Under the pieces are notes generated by a model. It saw only the letters and a list, made by a program, of their open reading frames with translations, did not search any database and was not told where the DNA came from. 64,000 nt of DNA from Saxidomus purpurata (taxonomy: Eukaryota; Mollusca; Bivalvia; Venerida; Veneridae), in the NCBI GenBank assembly GCA_022818135.1, contig JAFMSR010000018.1:23982498-24046497 (forward strand), written 5' to 3'. Of this stretch, positions 1 through 11,869 are shown piece by piece; position 1 is the first letter of the stretch; every line of letters starts with the position of its first letter. The translations under genes and the position numbers were made by a program.

Positions 1-420
1 AGCTCAGTCTTGTTTGGAGAGAGAAGACGTTTGGGGTCTTATGGATGATCATTTCCTATGTGTTTTGGCAGTTTCTCTTATGGTATGTATTGTTTCTATT
101 TGGTTGATTAACAGGACAATAAGTAATAGTTCAAGTATATAATTGAAATTGAGTCTTTTTGTAAGTAAATTCCTGACTTTCATGTATTTGGAATTTAAGG
201 ACTTTTTGTGTATAGTTTGATATGGTTTATGAAATGGCATGGCAGTCGTTTCTAACCACACTATACACTTGGAGGCTTTTCTGACGCAACATCCGTTCAA
301 ATGCATTTATTTTGCTTATTTGTGGATGGATTTCGTTGAAATTTCAGAGAATAATAATTAAAGGCATCATTCTCACTTCATCGAAATTTATTTACATTTT
401 ATTGATGAAAACGTATAATC
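1..420. other. Flank outside the left inverted arm; no gene seen
   Basis: AT-rich sequence with short open frames on both strands, none with recognisable domains or codon structure. Nothing supported. Confidence 0.5.
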
Positions 421-1978
421 AAAGGACTGAAAGTGCTGGAGGATCGATTGTCTCTGAACAACACAGTCTGCACACATACATGTGTAAATATCAGGACAAC
501 ATAGACTGTACACATATATGTGTGAATATCAGGACAACCCTTGCACGAGTAAAGTTATAAACTGGAGACACAACTGTCCACAAATTTTGACCTTTCACCA
601 TTTGTGTAAACTTTACTTTTGAGATAGGAACCCATGTGCTTACATTATGTCATTCAGTGACTATGTTCAACTACCCTATGAAGTATTAAGCTGTGAATCG
701 TAACTGACAAAACTGAACTGAAAATTTATGGTTTGAACAACTTTAAATGTCATTCAAAAGTTATGGGATATGCCCATAAGATTTAATTGTATTGTGCGAA
801 TTAATTCAGATTTAACGTCGCACCCAACAGCTAAGGTCATATTGCAACTTCCGGCTTTCATGGAGGAGGAAGACCCTGGGTGCCAATTCCCTGTATCATA
901 ATTTGAGGGTCATTTAGAAACTCCGAGGGTCATACCCTTTATTGTAAAAAAATAAAAGGCATGACAATGTGTTAAAGAATTCTTATTCAGTTTACTTCTG
1001 TAAACCTGCATGTGATACATCACAAAATCGTGGGTAATCAAAGGGTTGGCAAGACAACAGGTGTTTCTCTTTGGATGCTTTCCATTTTGTCACTGCATCT
1101 CAAAAGTCAAATTTGTCCACAAAGCGAATTTTTCATAAGTGCATTCAACCATAGACATTAAACTTGGATATTATTTGGCACACTTAAACCCCTTTCAATA
1201 GTGACAGTCTGATCGAAATGACTACAAAATGATCATTAAAATCACTCAGAAAGACGTTTTTTGTTTCCCGTATTAAGGTTCGTCGACCATCTCTTGTTGT
1301 GCGTCTACGATCTATGATGACGGTATCATAGGAATCAACACACACAAAAACGCAATGGTACAAAATGCGGGTCGATCCGAAATCAGACGACAACGACGAC
1401 GCAATAGGGTCAAAATTAGACATATCCCATACCGGAAGCGTATTTTATCAACAATTTATCTTGCATTTCGAAGCGTTTTGAGAGGTTTTGAAATGTTGTT
1501 TTTGTAGTAATTTGATTATTTTTAATTGCGTCATAGAAGACGCTCTTTGCGATTGCTGTTGTATTGGGTTAAAAGCTATTGCAAAATGAGTGCGTCAAAA
1601 CCGCAGAAAACGCGCTCTCACGGAACACTGAATATTTAGTGTATCCGGTGTAGCGATACGTATTTCACGGGTCTTACATTTCTCATGTCACACCGGTCTG
1701 ACGATAAAAACCGCGTAGGAAAATAGTTCTATACAGAACAGATACCTCGTTGATTTAAGTTACAAATTATAAGAAAAACAACAATATAATATTATGCTAT
1801 TCTGTAATGTTTTGATATTATTTAGATCTGTTACTATATAATTTTTAAAACAGAGGACAGTAATATAGAACTACTTTTCGGTCGTATTCGACAAAAATTT
1901 GTGTTAAGAGTTCGGCCGTAAGGGTCTGAAATACTTAACTTTGGATACGATTGAATAAATCCAGTCGATCCAAAAACT
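421..1978 (+). repeat. Left arm of a long inverted repeat (partner 10554-11869)
   Basis: The tip AAAGGACTGAAAGTGCTGG at 421 reappears reverse-complemented at 11851-11869. Similarity runs along nearly the whole arm: the TGTGTAAATATCAGGACAAC motif, CATGTGCTTACATT, the CTCGTTGATTT and ATAATATTATGC stretches, and the inner GTCGATCC. The left arm holds about 145 extra bases (roughly 857-1003, including GGAGGAGGAAGACCC) that the right arm lacks. Open frames inside both arms (1184-1423 minus, 11026-11271 plus) share only a short peptide because the DNA is similar, and are not credible genes. Known families with long terminal inverted repeats include foldback elements and some large DNA transposons, but no transposase was found inside. 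Confidence 0.8.
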
Positions 1979-3355
1979 GAACAGAATAAAACATCACTGT
2001 AGAAAATAAAAGTCACAAAACTTAATTGCAGTTTAACGTTCGAAAGACATGGTGTGGAAAGGTAACTATGTTAATTTGTATTTAAGTGAACCATTTGCAT
2101 TTCTGTATGTAAATGTTTTGTATGTTAACAAAATTTGTCTGTGGAATTTATTGAAATGGTTATAATTCAGAAAGTTCCGTACGTATCCTCTATCACGGTA
2201 CGCCTACAGCACCAATAATTATGATTTGCGAGATTTGTCCGAAAAAGGATAGAATGCATATGATTGAAATGAATACAAAATCAGGAATAGCAGTGTGTTG
2301 TTTTTCTACAATAATAGATATTTGCAATATGAATTTTGGTAAAAAACAAAAAAATATTAACTTTTATACGTGTCAAAAAGATTGGCGTGTCTGAAATGTG
2401 CCGACTGCGCGTCATCGTTCGCGGACATTCATTGGCGCAATGCTTTTCCGAGTTGAACAAATGTGTAAGTTATGTGTTTTTTTCGGCGTGCCCAAGGCGT
2501 GTACAAAAGTTGAACGAGAAAATAACCAATAATTATTTCCCGCCAATATTTCCACGTGCAAAGTGCAAAAATTGTGCACAGCACAGGTGCAAAGCTACTG
2601 AACCGTCACGGTTGAATAATTTTGTCATATTTGCACGTCTTATATGGCCAAATAACTGCATGCATAATTTCAAAGCAATACTTTGAACCATTTCCAAGAA
2701 ATTCGGTTTTAAAAAGTGTTGCGTTAGAAGAAAAGCATCCAAGTGTATATTCTGTCTATATTGCACATTGTTCTATAAGATATGCATCATTCATAATTTG
2801 CAGCACCATGTCACAGTACGTCACTGTATGAGTGTGAAGTTGAGGAGTTTGGAGAGTTTGGGCCATTGACAGCATTCACTTCCACAAACTTGGTAAGTCC
2901 TGTAAACCGTATTATTGTGCATGTATTATAATTGTTTAAATATTCCTCAAACATAATTCTGTTAATTGTTATTTAAGGGTTATTTTATAGGAAGCCGCTA
3001 GACACTATTATCAATGATGTTTGTCTTCATTTTAAGTAATATTGGTGATGTATGTTTATTGTGTTATATGATAATAGACCGATAGCTCTGGGAAATAGTG
3101 TCCGAGATGTATGTAGAATGTAACATATATTGAGGTATCTTTGTTATGCTTTTCAGAGTGCGGATTTACCTGTGAGCAGTTGTGATTGTCAACATAGTTA
3201 TATATCACTATCAGTCTAACGTTTAAATGAACATGTCCAATCGCATTTCGCGTTTTAAAGTTACAATGATGTACCGTTACGCGTTCAATAAGGTTCGGGA
3301 TAGTTATCAAAGAAAATGACGGTGTTAGAATTGAAATAATCAATGTCCCCTCAGT
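1979..3355. other. No recognisable gene
   Basis: AT-rich. An open frame at 2336-2686 (116 codons, several Cys and His) has no spacing pattern or motif I recognise and is more likely chance. No promoter or repeat could be supported. Confidence 0.4.
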
Positions 3356-3359
3356 AATT

Positions 3360-4520
3360 TATCGTTGAAGAACCAGCATATGAATAACAGTCTTAGACTT
3401 GGAATATTTCCTGATGCAGTAAAAGAATCATTTGTTATGCCTATATATATAAGAATAATGATAAACGTGACCCTAATAATTACAGACCTAACTCTATTTA
3501 CCAACTATCGTCAACATCATTCGTGTCTATCAGCCCTTATCCGTCTTCTTGGTGATTTGTATAAAGAAATTGACAAAGACAATCTTATTGGCGTAATATT
3601 TTTTCTGGATCTTAGGAAAGCCTTTGATCTTGTAGACCAACAAATACTTCTTCATAAATTAAAATTATATCATTTTGCTAAAGGTATATTTAATATCTTT
3701 AAATCATACTTAGCAAATAGAGTACAAATAGTCAAAGCCGGAAAACAATTAGGTGTGGTGTTCCCCAGGGGTCCATTTTAGGGCCGATAATGTTCATAAT
3801 CTATATGAATGACATAAGTTTAGAAATAAAAAAGTCCACAATCGACTTATATGCTGATGACTCAACTCTTTACACTGGGGGTAAATCAAATTGAGAAATA
3901 GAAGGAAAGCTTCAATATGACCTGAACAATATTATGCATTGGCGTAATGTAAATAATATGGCGATACATCCTCTTAAAACAACCTGTATGCTTATAGGAA
4001 CACCCTATAAAACAAAACATTCACATGATCTATCTCTACATATAAATAATGTGCACATCAATAATGTATGCAGTCAAAACTTCTCGGTATATATATCGAT
4101 AAAAATCTCAAGTGGGACTTGCAAGTAGAAACAGTTTGCAAAAGGCTTAATTCTAAAAGAATTCTTTTAAAATGACACTATGAAATCTATGTTTTACAAT
4201 TCATATATTATGTGAACGTTTGACTACTGCAGCATTATTTCGGGTAAAAATAAGCAATTGCACATCTCAAAAATTACAAACTCCAGAAGCGAGCAGTGAA
4301 GGTAAGTATGTAAACCAGTCAGAACACCATCTGCAGATCTCTTTAAAATCCTTCAGGGGCTCACGTTTAAAATCGCTGTTTCTATCATGCAGGAGTAATA
4401 ACTTACACATTATTCAATAATGATGTCCATGAATGTGTTAGTAATACCTCTTGCGAATAATAACAGATACATGTTGCGATCCTCTTCAAGACAAAATGTT
4501 GTACAAATCTCATTTAAAGT
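3360..4520 (+). pseudogene. Decayed LINE reverse-transcriptase fragment (CR1/L2-like family A)
   Basis: Translation in shifting frames gives GIFPDAVKESFV, a frameshifted NNDKRDPNNYRPN, then FLDLRKAFDLVD, MNDIS and LYADDSTLY, the YxDD catalytic core, followed by the thumb region. Stops (for example after the PRGPF segment near 3780) and several frameshifts show it is dead. It is the same family as the longer copy that follows directly at 4.6-10.2 kb, which makes a head-to-tail pair. The 5' part (ORF1, endonuclease) is absent, as expected from 5' truncation during target-primed reverse transcription. Confidence 0.85.
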
Positions 4521-4659
4521 GACATTATAGTGTATTTTTGGTGACAGTTTTATAAAAGCAATTTTTGGTTGTTGTGCATTTAAATGTGTTAAATAAATTA
4601 TTATGCCGCATTAGTATTTGAAGTTGGTGCTTTAGATATAAAAAAATCGGACTGATAAA

Positions 4660-6190
4660 ATGAAACACAGAAAATGCCGTAAAACTCAAGTTGAAGACCA
4701 ATTAGGCAGAGTAGTGGAATCAAAGTACAGAATAACTGCTGGTAAGACCCCACTTTACACAGTTAATATGTACCATACTAAATCATCCTGCTTAGCTAAC
4801 GGTAAAAGTACAAATACTTTCTTTGAAAAAGACTTGCCTGAAATATTTTTTTCAAATAGAAGATTCATAAGAAATGCAAGGACTTAACATTGATGATGTG
4901 AAAGAAGAAATCAGCCATTTATTAAGCCAAGATATTATTAAGAACATTTCAGAAAACGTAAGCAGTCAGCCAACAATACTTAGTGGCAGTGAACAATACT
5001 TAAGCAATGTCCGGAACATTACTAGTGCAAAGTCTGCAAGCACATCTACAAAGACATTACCCACTGAACATACTGATGTAGCTTGTCAAAGTATTGAATC
5101 CCAGTCTGAAGAGATGTTATCATTAAGGAAGCTGTATAAAACTGTAGATGGTATAAGTCAGACACTTAACAGTTTTATAGCAGAATCCAGATCAGAATAC
5201 AGCAAGTTACGGGACGAAATACAGTGTGTAAAGAATAAAGTAAAACTTGAAAATGAAAAGATGCAAGAAAATGTTGAGAGTCTTACCCAAGCTACGGAGA
5301 AAACCAACAGTGGTATACAGCAAACATTAACATCTACACTGAGAAAAATTCAGTCCATACAAGATTTACTAAAACTGGTTCAAACACAACAAAATAATCC
5401 TGTAGTTGAAGAATCTGAAAAATCTACAGAACCACATATACCAATCATTATTGATGAAAATTGTGACAACAGAACCTCGCAACAATATACTAGTATGCCA
5501 CCAAATATGGACCCAGTGGATGCCACCGGAACGATCAAAACTAAAACTTTCATTATAGGGGACTCGATTTTACGAGGAATAGAGACCCGTGGACTAAATA
5601 CAAACAGTTCAGTGCGAACTCTCAGAGGTAAAAAGATCCGTGATGTATGTGCGGTACTAAGAGCTAAGTCAATGGAGGATATTGAAAATGTAGTCATTTA
5701 CATTGGTGGAAATGACTCTGCTTCGGAGAAAAATGATCTTCAGAATCAGGCGGAAGATTTAAAGCAGATCATCTACTATCTTCACGAAATTAAATGTACA
5801 GTATTTATATGTACTGTCGCACCTAGGCAAGATACAGATGTCACAGTATTGAATGGGTTACTAACGGATATTTGTTACCAGACAAGTGCTAAAATTATCC
5901 AGGTGCACGATGCTTTCGTTTACGGGAATGGGAAAACGGCAACCAACTTGTACCACTACGATGGTATCCACCTAAATATACAGGGTGCAAAAACACTATT
6001 TAGAGCAATCAACAGTGAAATTACTATCACAAGGAAACGGCAAATACAACGTTATGGAAAATCTCAGAGGAAACAAGGTTATTTCCCTGCACGGATGAGT
6101 AGTCAGCAAATGTACCGATCTAGACCTATTCGCTGTGAAATCTGCAGACTTACAAATCATAAAACATATGACTGTCGGCGTAAATGGTAG
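4660..6190 (+). pseudogene. LINE ORF1: coiled coil, SGNH/GDSL esterase, CCHC zinc knuckle
   Basis: The start at 4660 opens a 75-codon frame that shifts near 4874-4885 into the main 438-codon frame, so the original product was about 510 residues. From the ATG at 4874, residues ~75-175 are a charged, heptad-like coiled coil. An SGNH hydrolase fold follows: block I FIIGDSILRG at ~226, block III YIGGND near ~275, and catalytic block V DGIHL near ~363. The C terminus carries CEICRLTNHKTYDC, an exact C-x2-C-x4-H-x4-C knuckle. In CR1-type LINEs ORF1p binds RNA as a multimer; the role of the esterase is not settled. All catalytic Ser/Asn/Asp/His landmarks are present. A UAG stop at 6188-6190 separates it from ORF2 without a frame change. 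Confidence 0.85.
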
Positions 6191-7949
6191 GGACTCAATG
6201 GCAGATACTCAGCACAAAACAAGTATAATGTATTATCTGATATTTGCTGTGAATGTAATATATCTCTAGTATCTTGTAATTGTAACATAGAGCCATTACT
6301 GGAAAAGGATCAAACACACATCGGTAATTATAAACCCTCTACATTTTCAACTTCTACAAAATTTTCAAGCGATATTGATATATGTTATACAAGTCATTCG
6401 GATGAGAGTAATTATTTTTTAAGTAAAAATACACGTTTACATAAGAAACAAAAACCGAGGTCTAGTATTTTTACGTCAAACAATGATGAACCTAAATATT
6501 GTTATGAAAACGGTCATTACAAACGGATAACATCAGATAATTCAATTTCTTTTTCATATAATAAAAAGGGTATACACATTGCTAGTTTAAATGTTCAACA
6601 TATTGTACCTTAATTAGATGAAATCAAATATCATCTTTCCTTGAAACACTCGACCGACATTTTAGGTCTGTGTGAAACATTTTTAAACGATACTGTAAAG
6701 GATGCATCTTTGAATGTAGCAAATTTTAAATTTGAGCGTAAAGATCGAAAACACAAGAAAGGTGGCGGCATCATAGTTTATATCAGTGATAAACATCGTT
6801 ACAAGCGCCGGTATAGAACATGAAAATGTTGAATCTATTTGTTTAGAATTATCAATTCCTAACACAAAATCTTTTCTGTTACAATATGTATATCGCCCAC
6901 CTGATACAAAACAACTATGGAATGACACCTTTGAATCAATATTAGATAAAATGGATTTACTAAATTGTGAAATGTATAGTTTAGGAGATTTTAATATAAA
7001 CTGTTCACAAAACAATGGTGGAACTTCAAATAATTCAAAATGGAATTATTTAGTAACAAAATTCGGTTTTAAACAATTAGTTACCAAACCAACACGGATA
7101 GGTAAAACAAATGAATCCATCTTAGATCATGTTTATACGAACACAGTAGACAATGTGAAAGAAATTATAATACCTGATTACAGCTTAAGCGATCATTTTC
7201 CTGTTTGTTTCACGCGTTCATTAAAACCCATAAATATAACATTTGGTGTACATCAAACAATTACATATAGATGTTTTAAAAAATTCAATGAGATAGCTTT
7301 TCAGACAGACTTATTGAAAGCAAACTTAAACCAAGTCGAAATTTGCAAGAGTCCAAATGATTCCCTAACGACACTCTACAAAATATTAAATACAGTTTTG
7401 TCTAAACATGCACCAATCAAAGAAAAGCGCGTAAAACGCAGTACCCAACCCCCCTGGTTTGATGAAGAGATAAAAGAAGCTATAAATCAAAGAAATACAT
7501 TGAAGCAAAATAAATGTTTTGATCAATACAAAATAGTTCGTAACCAAATTTCATCAATGCTTAGAAGAAAGAAAAACAATTCTACAATAAGGCGGTTAAA
7601 AATAAAATGTCCCCTAGTTATATGTGGAAGTGTTTTAAAAACATAACAAATGTCAGCAATATCCACAACAGTGTTTCACCACGTACTATTTCATATAATG
7701 GGAAATCAACAGATGATAAATCTGATATATTGAATGCTTTAAATAAACATTTCTGTAACATCTCAAGTTTAATACAAAAAACTCCATTTGATGCACAGTA
7801 TTTCTCAAAACTAAAACTAAAACAGATATTAGGTGTAAAATTAAAAAAATTCTCATTTTTCAATTAAGCACATAACTATTTTCGAAGTCAATAAAATAGT
7901 AAAAACTTTGAATTTAAATAAATCTGCAGGATTAGATGGCATAGTCCCA

Positions 7950-8307
7950 CTGGGATGAAACTGTTTTGATTCCTGTCCTCTGGCCTGTTTCGTCGGGCCC
8001 TTAAGGGTGTTTCTCTTGGTGCTCTACCTTCTATTTATACACGAGCATTTTTGTGTTTTACATACCATGCCTTTTGTTTCCATTGCGTGTGTTAGAGATT
8101 CACCTAGCAGGGATTACTTTTATTTACACTGTCCTGTGACTTTGGAACATGGTGGGGGTAAGAGTGAGGTTGGGTGCGCACCATAAACCGGTTTAAGCTC
8201 CCCAGTGGTGTTTTTGCCACTGACCGTTCCAAGGCGGTGCCCCACTGTGTTCCTTTAATTGTTCGTTTTGTCCTCGTGTGTTTGCTTTGTATGCTAGTGT
8301 GTGTTGG

Positions 8308-8351
<44 letters not shown>

Positions 8352-8368
8352 TGGTGGGTGGGTGGGTG

Positions 8369-8401
<33 letters not shown>

Positions 8402-8472
8402 GTGGGGCTCGTTTTGGGGAGGCTACGTTTTTGGTACGTGGCATTCCCTGTTTGATATTATTTTTGTTTTTA
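7950..8472. mobile_element. ~520-bp insertion inside the LINE RT domain
   Basis: The RT codons for LDGIVP end at 7949 and the expected continuation KLLKYCGDH resumes at 8473, so the sequence between is foreign. It is GC-richer than its surroundings, begins CTGGGATGAAACTGTTTTG, contains GGTTTAAGCTCCCCAGTGG and a long GT microsatellite, and encodes nothing recognisable. Clear inverted termini or a target duplication were not found, so the class is unknown; a non-autonomous element is the simplest guess. Confidence 0.65.
8308..8399 (+). repeat. (GT)n microsatellite interrupted by GGTGGGTGGG
   Basis: About 40 GT dinucleotides in two runs separated by a G-rich spacer, within the insertion at 7950-8472. 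The open frames across it (Cys-Val repeats, or His-Thr on the other strand) are artefacts. Confidence 0.98.
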
Positions 8473-10193
8473 AAACTATTAAAATATTGTGGGGATCACA
8501 TCATATCACCTATTACATTTATAATCAACCAATGCATAGATCAATGTATTTTCCCTGACTCACTCAAAGAAGCGTGTATTGTTCCCATATTCAAAGGGGG
8601 TGATAAAAACGATCTTAATAATTACAGGCCTATCTCCATATTACCAACTTTCTCAATCATTTTTGAAAGACATATTGCTACACAAATTCAGAAATACTTT
8701 GAAATATCTAATATTGTTCATGAAAATCAATCTGGCTTCCGCCAAAACTATTCCTGTCAAACAGCTCTTATTCATTTGATTGACACCTGGCTCAAAGATA
8801 TAGAATATGTAGATATAGTATGTTGGAGCTGTATTTTTGGACCTACGCAAAGCGTTTGATTTAGTTGACCACAATATTTTATTACAAAAGTTAATGATGT
8901 ACCATTTCACTGATAATACTTTTCTTCAAATCATATCTTTCCAAGAGACAGCAACTAATTAAATGTGGAAATATGTCATCCGATAATCTCTATGTTACTT
9001 CAGGGATGCCTCAAGGTTCGATACTTGGCCCTCTATTATTCCTCCTTTACATCAATGACTTAGCTTTGATTGTCTCGGATATTAAAGCAGATCTATATGC
9101 AGACGACTCAACACTTCATAAAAGCGGTTATAATCTGAAAACAATTCAAAGTACTTTGCAAGAAAATGTTGATTCTATACAAAGCTGGTGTTTGAAAAAT
9201 AACATGGCACTTAATCCAGTTAAAACTAAATGTATGATTATATCTTCCTGTTCCAAACAAAAGTTGCTAAAATATCAAGACCCTAAATTAGACCTTACAA
9301 TTGAAAATACACCTATTGAAAATGTCACTGTACAAAAAGTCCTTGGTGTTTATGTTGACAACAGACTGTTATGGAAACAACAGGTGAATAAAGTGATCGC
9401 TATTATAAATTCAAAACTTGCCCTATTTAGAAGAATTAACTATTATCTTTCTGATGAAATGAAATTTATGTTCTACCAATCATACATTTACCTGTCATGG
9501 ATTACTGTGTTGTTATTTGGAGTAATAAATCCATTATCACAAATAGATTAAGTAAATTACAGGATAGAATAAAACGCGTTATATTAAGAAACGGACAAAA
9601 CTGGCACATAAGAGAGCCATACATGCTTAGATATTCGAATATAATTAAATACCACATTGCGCTTGTTGTTTATAAGACTACAAAAAAACTAGTGCCAATA
9701 TATGTATGTAACTTGTTAACCTTTTCCAGCAATGAAGTCTACAATCTTAGATCCATTAATAACAATAACCTGTCTTTACCAAAACATAAAACAAATATAT
9801 TAAAATCGTCATTTTCATATTCTGCAGTACACATTTGGAATAACATTTCTGTGCACATTCGTCACTCTAAATCTGTAACGTTGTTCAAAAAGAATTATAA
9901 ATTATATTTGTTACATAATCAAAACTAATTACAAGAAACACATTTAGTTTATAATGAGGTTAATTTGTAAATACATGTATATTCTATTTTGCTATGAAGC
10001 TATTTTTCTGAGTGTCTGTCAATTATAATTTGTATGGGTTTTGTGTTGAAAGTGTTTGTACCTGCATGTGTGCAATTTTGTGAATGTATGTATTTGTATG
10101 AACGTTTGTTATTTATGGAAGGCCACAATGAAATTGTGATGTATATACAAATTTGTATAAATGTCTATTTGTGCTACCTTCGTGAAATAAAGA

Positions 10194-10196
<3 letters not shown>

Positions 10197-10224
<28 letters not shown>
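10197..10224 (+). repeat. (TTA)n 3' tail of the LINE
   Basis: About nine ATT units directly after AATAAAGATTTT. The same tail type ends the LINE copies at 13.8 and 29.3 kb, which marks the family's 3' terminus. Confidence 0.95.
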
Positions 10225-10510
10225 GCTGTAATTGGCAAAACAATATGATCACCACAATATTTCAATATTTGAGGACCTACACCATCAAGTCTCGTCGCTT
10301 TAGAGCAATCTAACTTTTCTATGAGAGTTTTAACCTCAAAAGGAGTGATAGGTTTGGCATCAAAACTTTCATATTTTAGTTGGCTTTCTAAGTATACTTT
10401 TAAATCATCGAATTTATTTTCATTGAAATTAGTTTGCTTGATGTAACATACATTAATGAAGTGATTATCAAACGAATCTACGATATTTAACTCACCTTGA
10501 CGATCTTCTG
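10225..10510 (-). pseudogene. LINE RT fragment, family A, opposite orientation
   Basis: The minus strand reads a decayed version of the segment before the RT catalytic core, including a VDGVGPQILKYCGDH-like stretch. It butts directly against the (TTA)n tail of the plus-strand LINE and against the right inverted arm. No other part of the element is present. Confidence 0.7.
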
Positions 10511-10553
10511 TCTGTTATCAGTACTACGTTCATAAAATAATGGCGTACTATAA

Positions 10554-11869
10554 CCTTTTTGGATCGATAGTATATAGCTTCCTTACGTCCGAACGCTTTA
10601 CATACAAACAAGTAGTTCCATATATTCAGTTGTTACGAATTATACTGTCTTGTTTTAAAAATTATATAGTAACATATCTAAATAATGTCAAAACATTTCA
10701 GAATAGCATAATATTATATTGTTGTTTTTCTTATAATTTGTAACTAAAAATCAACGAGGTATCTGTTATGTATAGAACTATTTTCCTATGCGGTTTTGAT
10801 CACAAAAGTTTTCTAGTCAGACCGGAGACACAAAATTCAGTGTTTCCGGGAGAGCGCGTTTTCTGCGGTTTTGACGCACTCATTTTGTCAATGACGCAAC
10901 AGAAATAGCAAAGAGCGTCTTCTATGACGCAATTAAAATGTGTATGATCAAATTACTACAAAAACAACATTTCAAAACGATAAGTTGTTTACAAAATACG
11001 CTTCCGGTATGGGTTATGTCTTATTTTGACCCTATTCCGTCGTCGTTGTCGTCTTATTTCGGATCGATCCGCATTTTGTACCATTGCGTTTTTGTGCGTA
11101 TTGGTTCGTATGACGCATAACAAGAGATGGTCGACGAACCTTAACAGAAGAAACAAAGACGTCTTTCTGAGTGATTTTAATGATCTTTTTGTAGTAATTT
11201 CTATCAGACTGTCACTGTTGAAAGGGGTTTCAGTGTGCCAAATGATATCAATGTTTAATGTGTATGGTTAAATGCACTTATGAAAAATTCTTTTTGTGGA
11301 CAAAGTTGACTTTTGAGATGCAGTGATAAATTTGAAAGCATCCAAAGAGAAACACATGTTGTCTTTCCAACCCTTTGATTACCCACCATTTTGTGACGTA
11401 TCACATGCAGTTTTACAGCCGGAAGTTGCAATATGACCTTAGCTGTTGAGTGCGACGTTAAATCCGAATCAGTCAATTGGCACAATACAATCAACCTTAT
11501 GGGTATATCCCATAACTTTTGAATGACATTAAAAGTTGTTCAAACTATGAATTTTTAGTTTAGTTTAGTCAAAATCCATTTCTCAGTTACCAGTCACAGC
11601 TTAATACTTCATATGGTAATTAAACATAGTCACTGAATGACAAAATGTAAGCACATGGGTTCCTGTCTCAAAAGTAAAGTTTACACTAATGGTTAAAGGT
11701 CAAAATTTGTGGACAGTTGTGTCTCCAGTTTATAACTTTACTCGTGCAAGGGTTGTCCTGATATTAACACATGTATGTGTACAGTCTGTGTTGTCCTGAT
11801 ATTTACACATGTATGTGTGTAGACTGTGTTGTTCAGAGACAATCGATCCTCCAGCACTTTCAGTCCTTT
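10554..11869 (-). repeat. Right arm of the long inverted repeat
   Basis: This is the reverse complement of 421-1978 with small gaps. The outer tip CTTTCAGTCCTTT ends at 11869 and the inner end is near TTTTTGGATCGA at 10556. Shared landmarks include ATCAACGAGGTATCTGTT, GACGCACTCATTTTG, TACGCTTCCGGTATG and two GGTTGTCCTGATATT-type motifs. No certain target-site duplication is visible: the outside flanks are TATAATC on the left and AATTACAG on the right. Confidence 0.8.

Larger units (their letters stand above)
6191..9928 (+). pseudogene. LINE ORF2: APE endonuclease plus reverse transcriptase (broken)
   Basis: The frame is open from the ORF1 stop through a ~140-residue Cys/Ser-rich N-terminal segment into the endonuclease (IASLNVQ, GLCETFL). 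It has one nonsense codon at 6611-6613, where related LINEs usually have Lys. After a frameshift near 6815 come YRPPD, SLGDFNINCS, LDHVYTN and the catalytic LSDHFPVC. Another frameshift near 7610 leads to MSPSYMWKCFKN. The RT begins with NKSAGLDGIVP, is interrupted by the 7950-8472 insert, and resumes KLLKYCGDH, NYRPISILPT, DLRKAFDLVDH (new frame), SGMPQGSILGPLLF, LYADDSTLH and a C-terminal domain ending near 9928. All active-site motifs are recognisable, but at least five lesions rule out expression. Confidence 0.85.
4620..10224 (+). mobile_element. Nearly full-length non-LTR retrotransposon, CR1/L2-like family A
   Basis: This element contains ORF1 (4660-6190), ORF2 (6191-9928, broken), a ~260-bp 3' UTR, an AATAAA signal at 10186-10191 and a terminal (TTA)n tail at 10197-10224. 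An esterase-bearing ORF1 with APE-type endonuclease and RT, and a microsatellite-like 3' end, is characteristic of the CR1/L2 branch of the Jockey superfamily. A ~520-bp insertion (7950-8472) splits the RT. Point stops and frameshifts make this copy inactive, but the domain order is complete. The exact 5' end is uncertain; I place it in the short AT-rich leader before 4660. Confidence 0.88.

Noticed and set aside
1184..1423. Open frame whose end resembles the one at 11026-11271
   Set aside because: The shared peptide follows from the inverted DNA repeat; the frames diverge upstream and the third copy at 22 kb breaks it.
8174..8455. Cys-Val and His-Thr repeat open frames
   Set aside because: They are translations of the GT/CA microsatellite on both strands and have no gene context.
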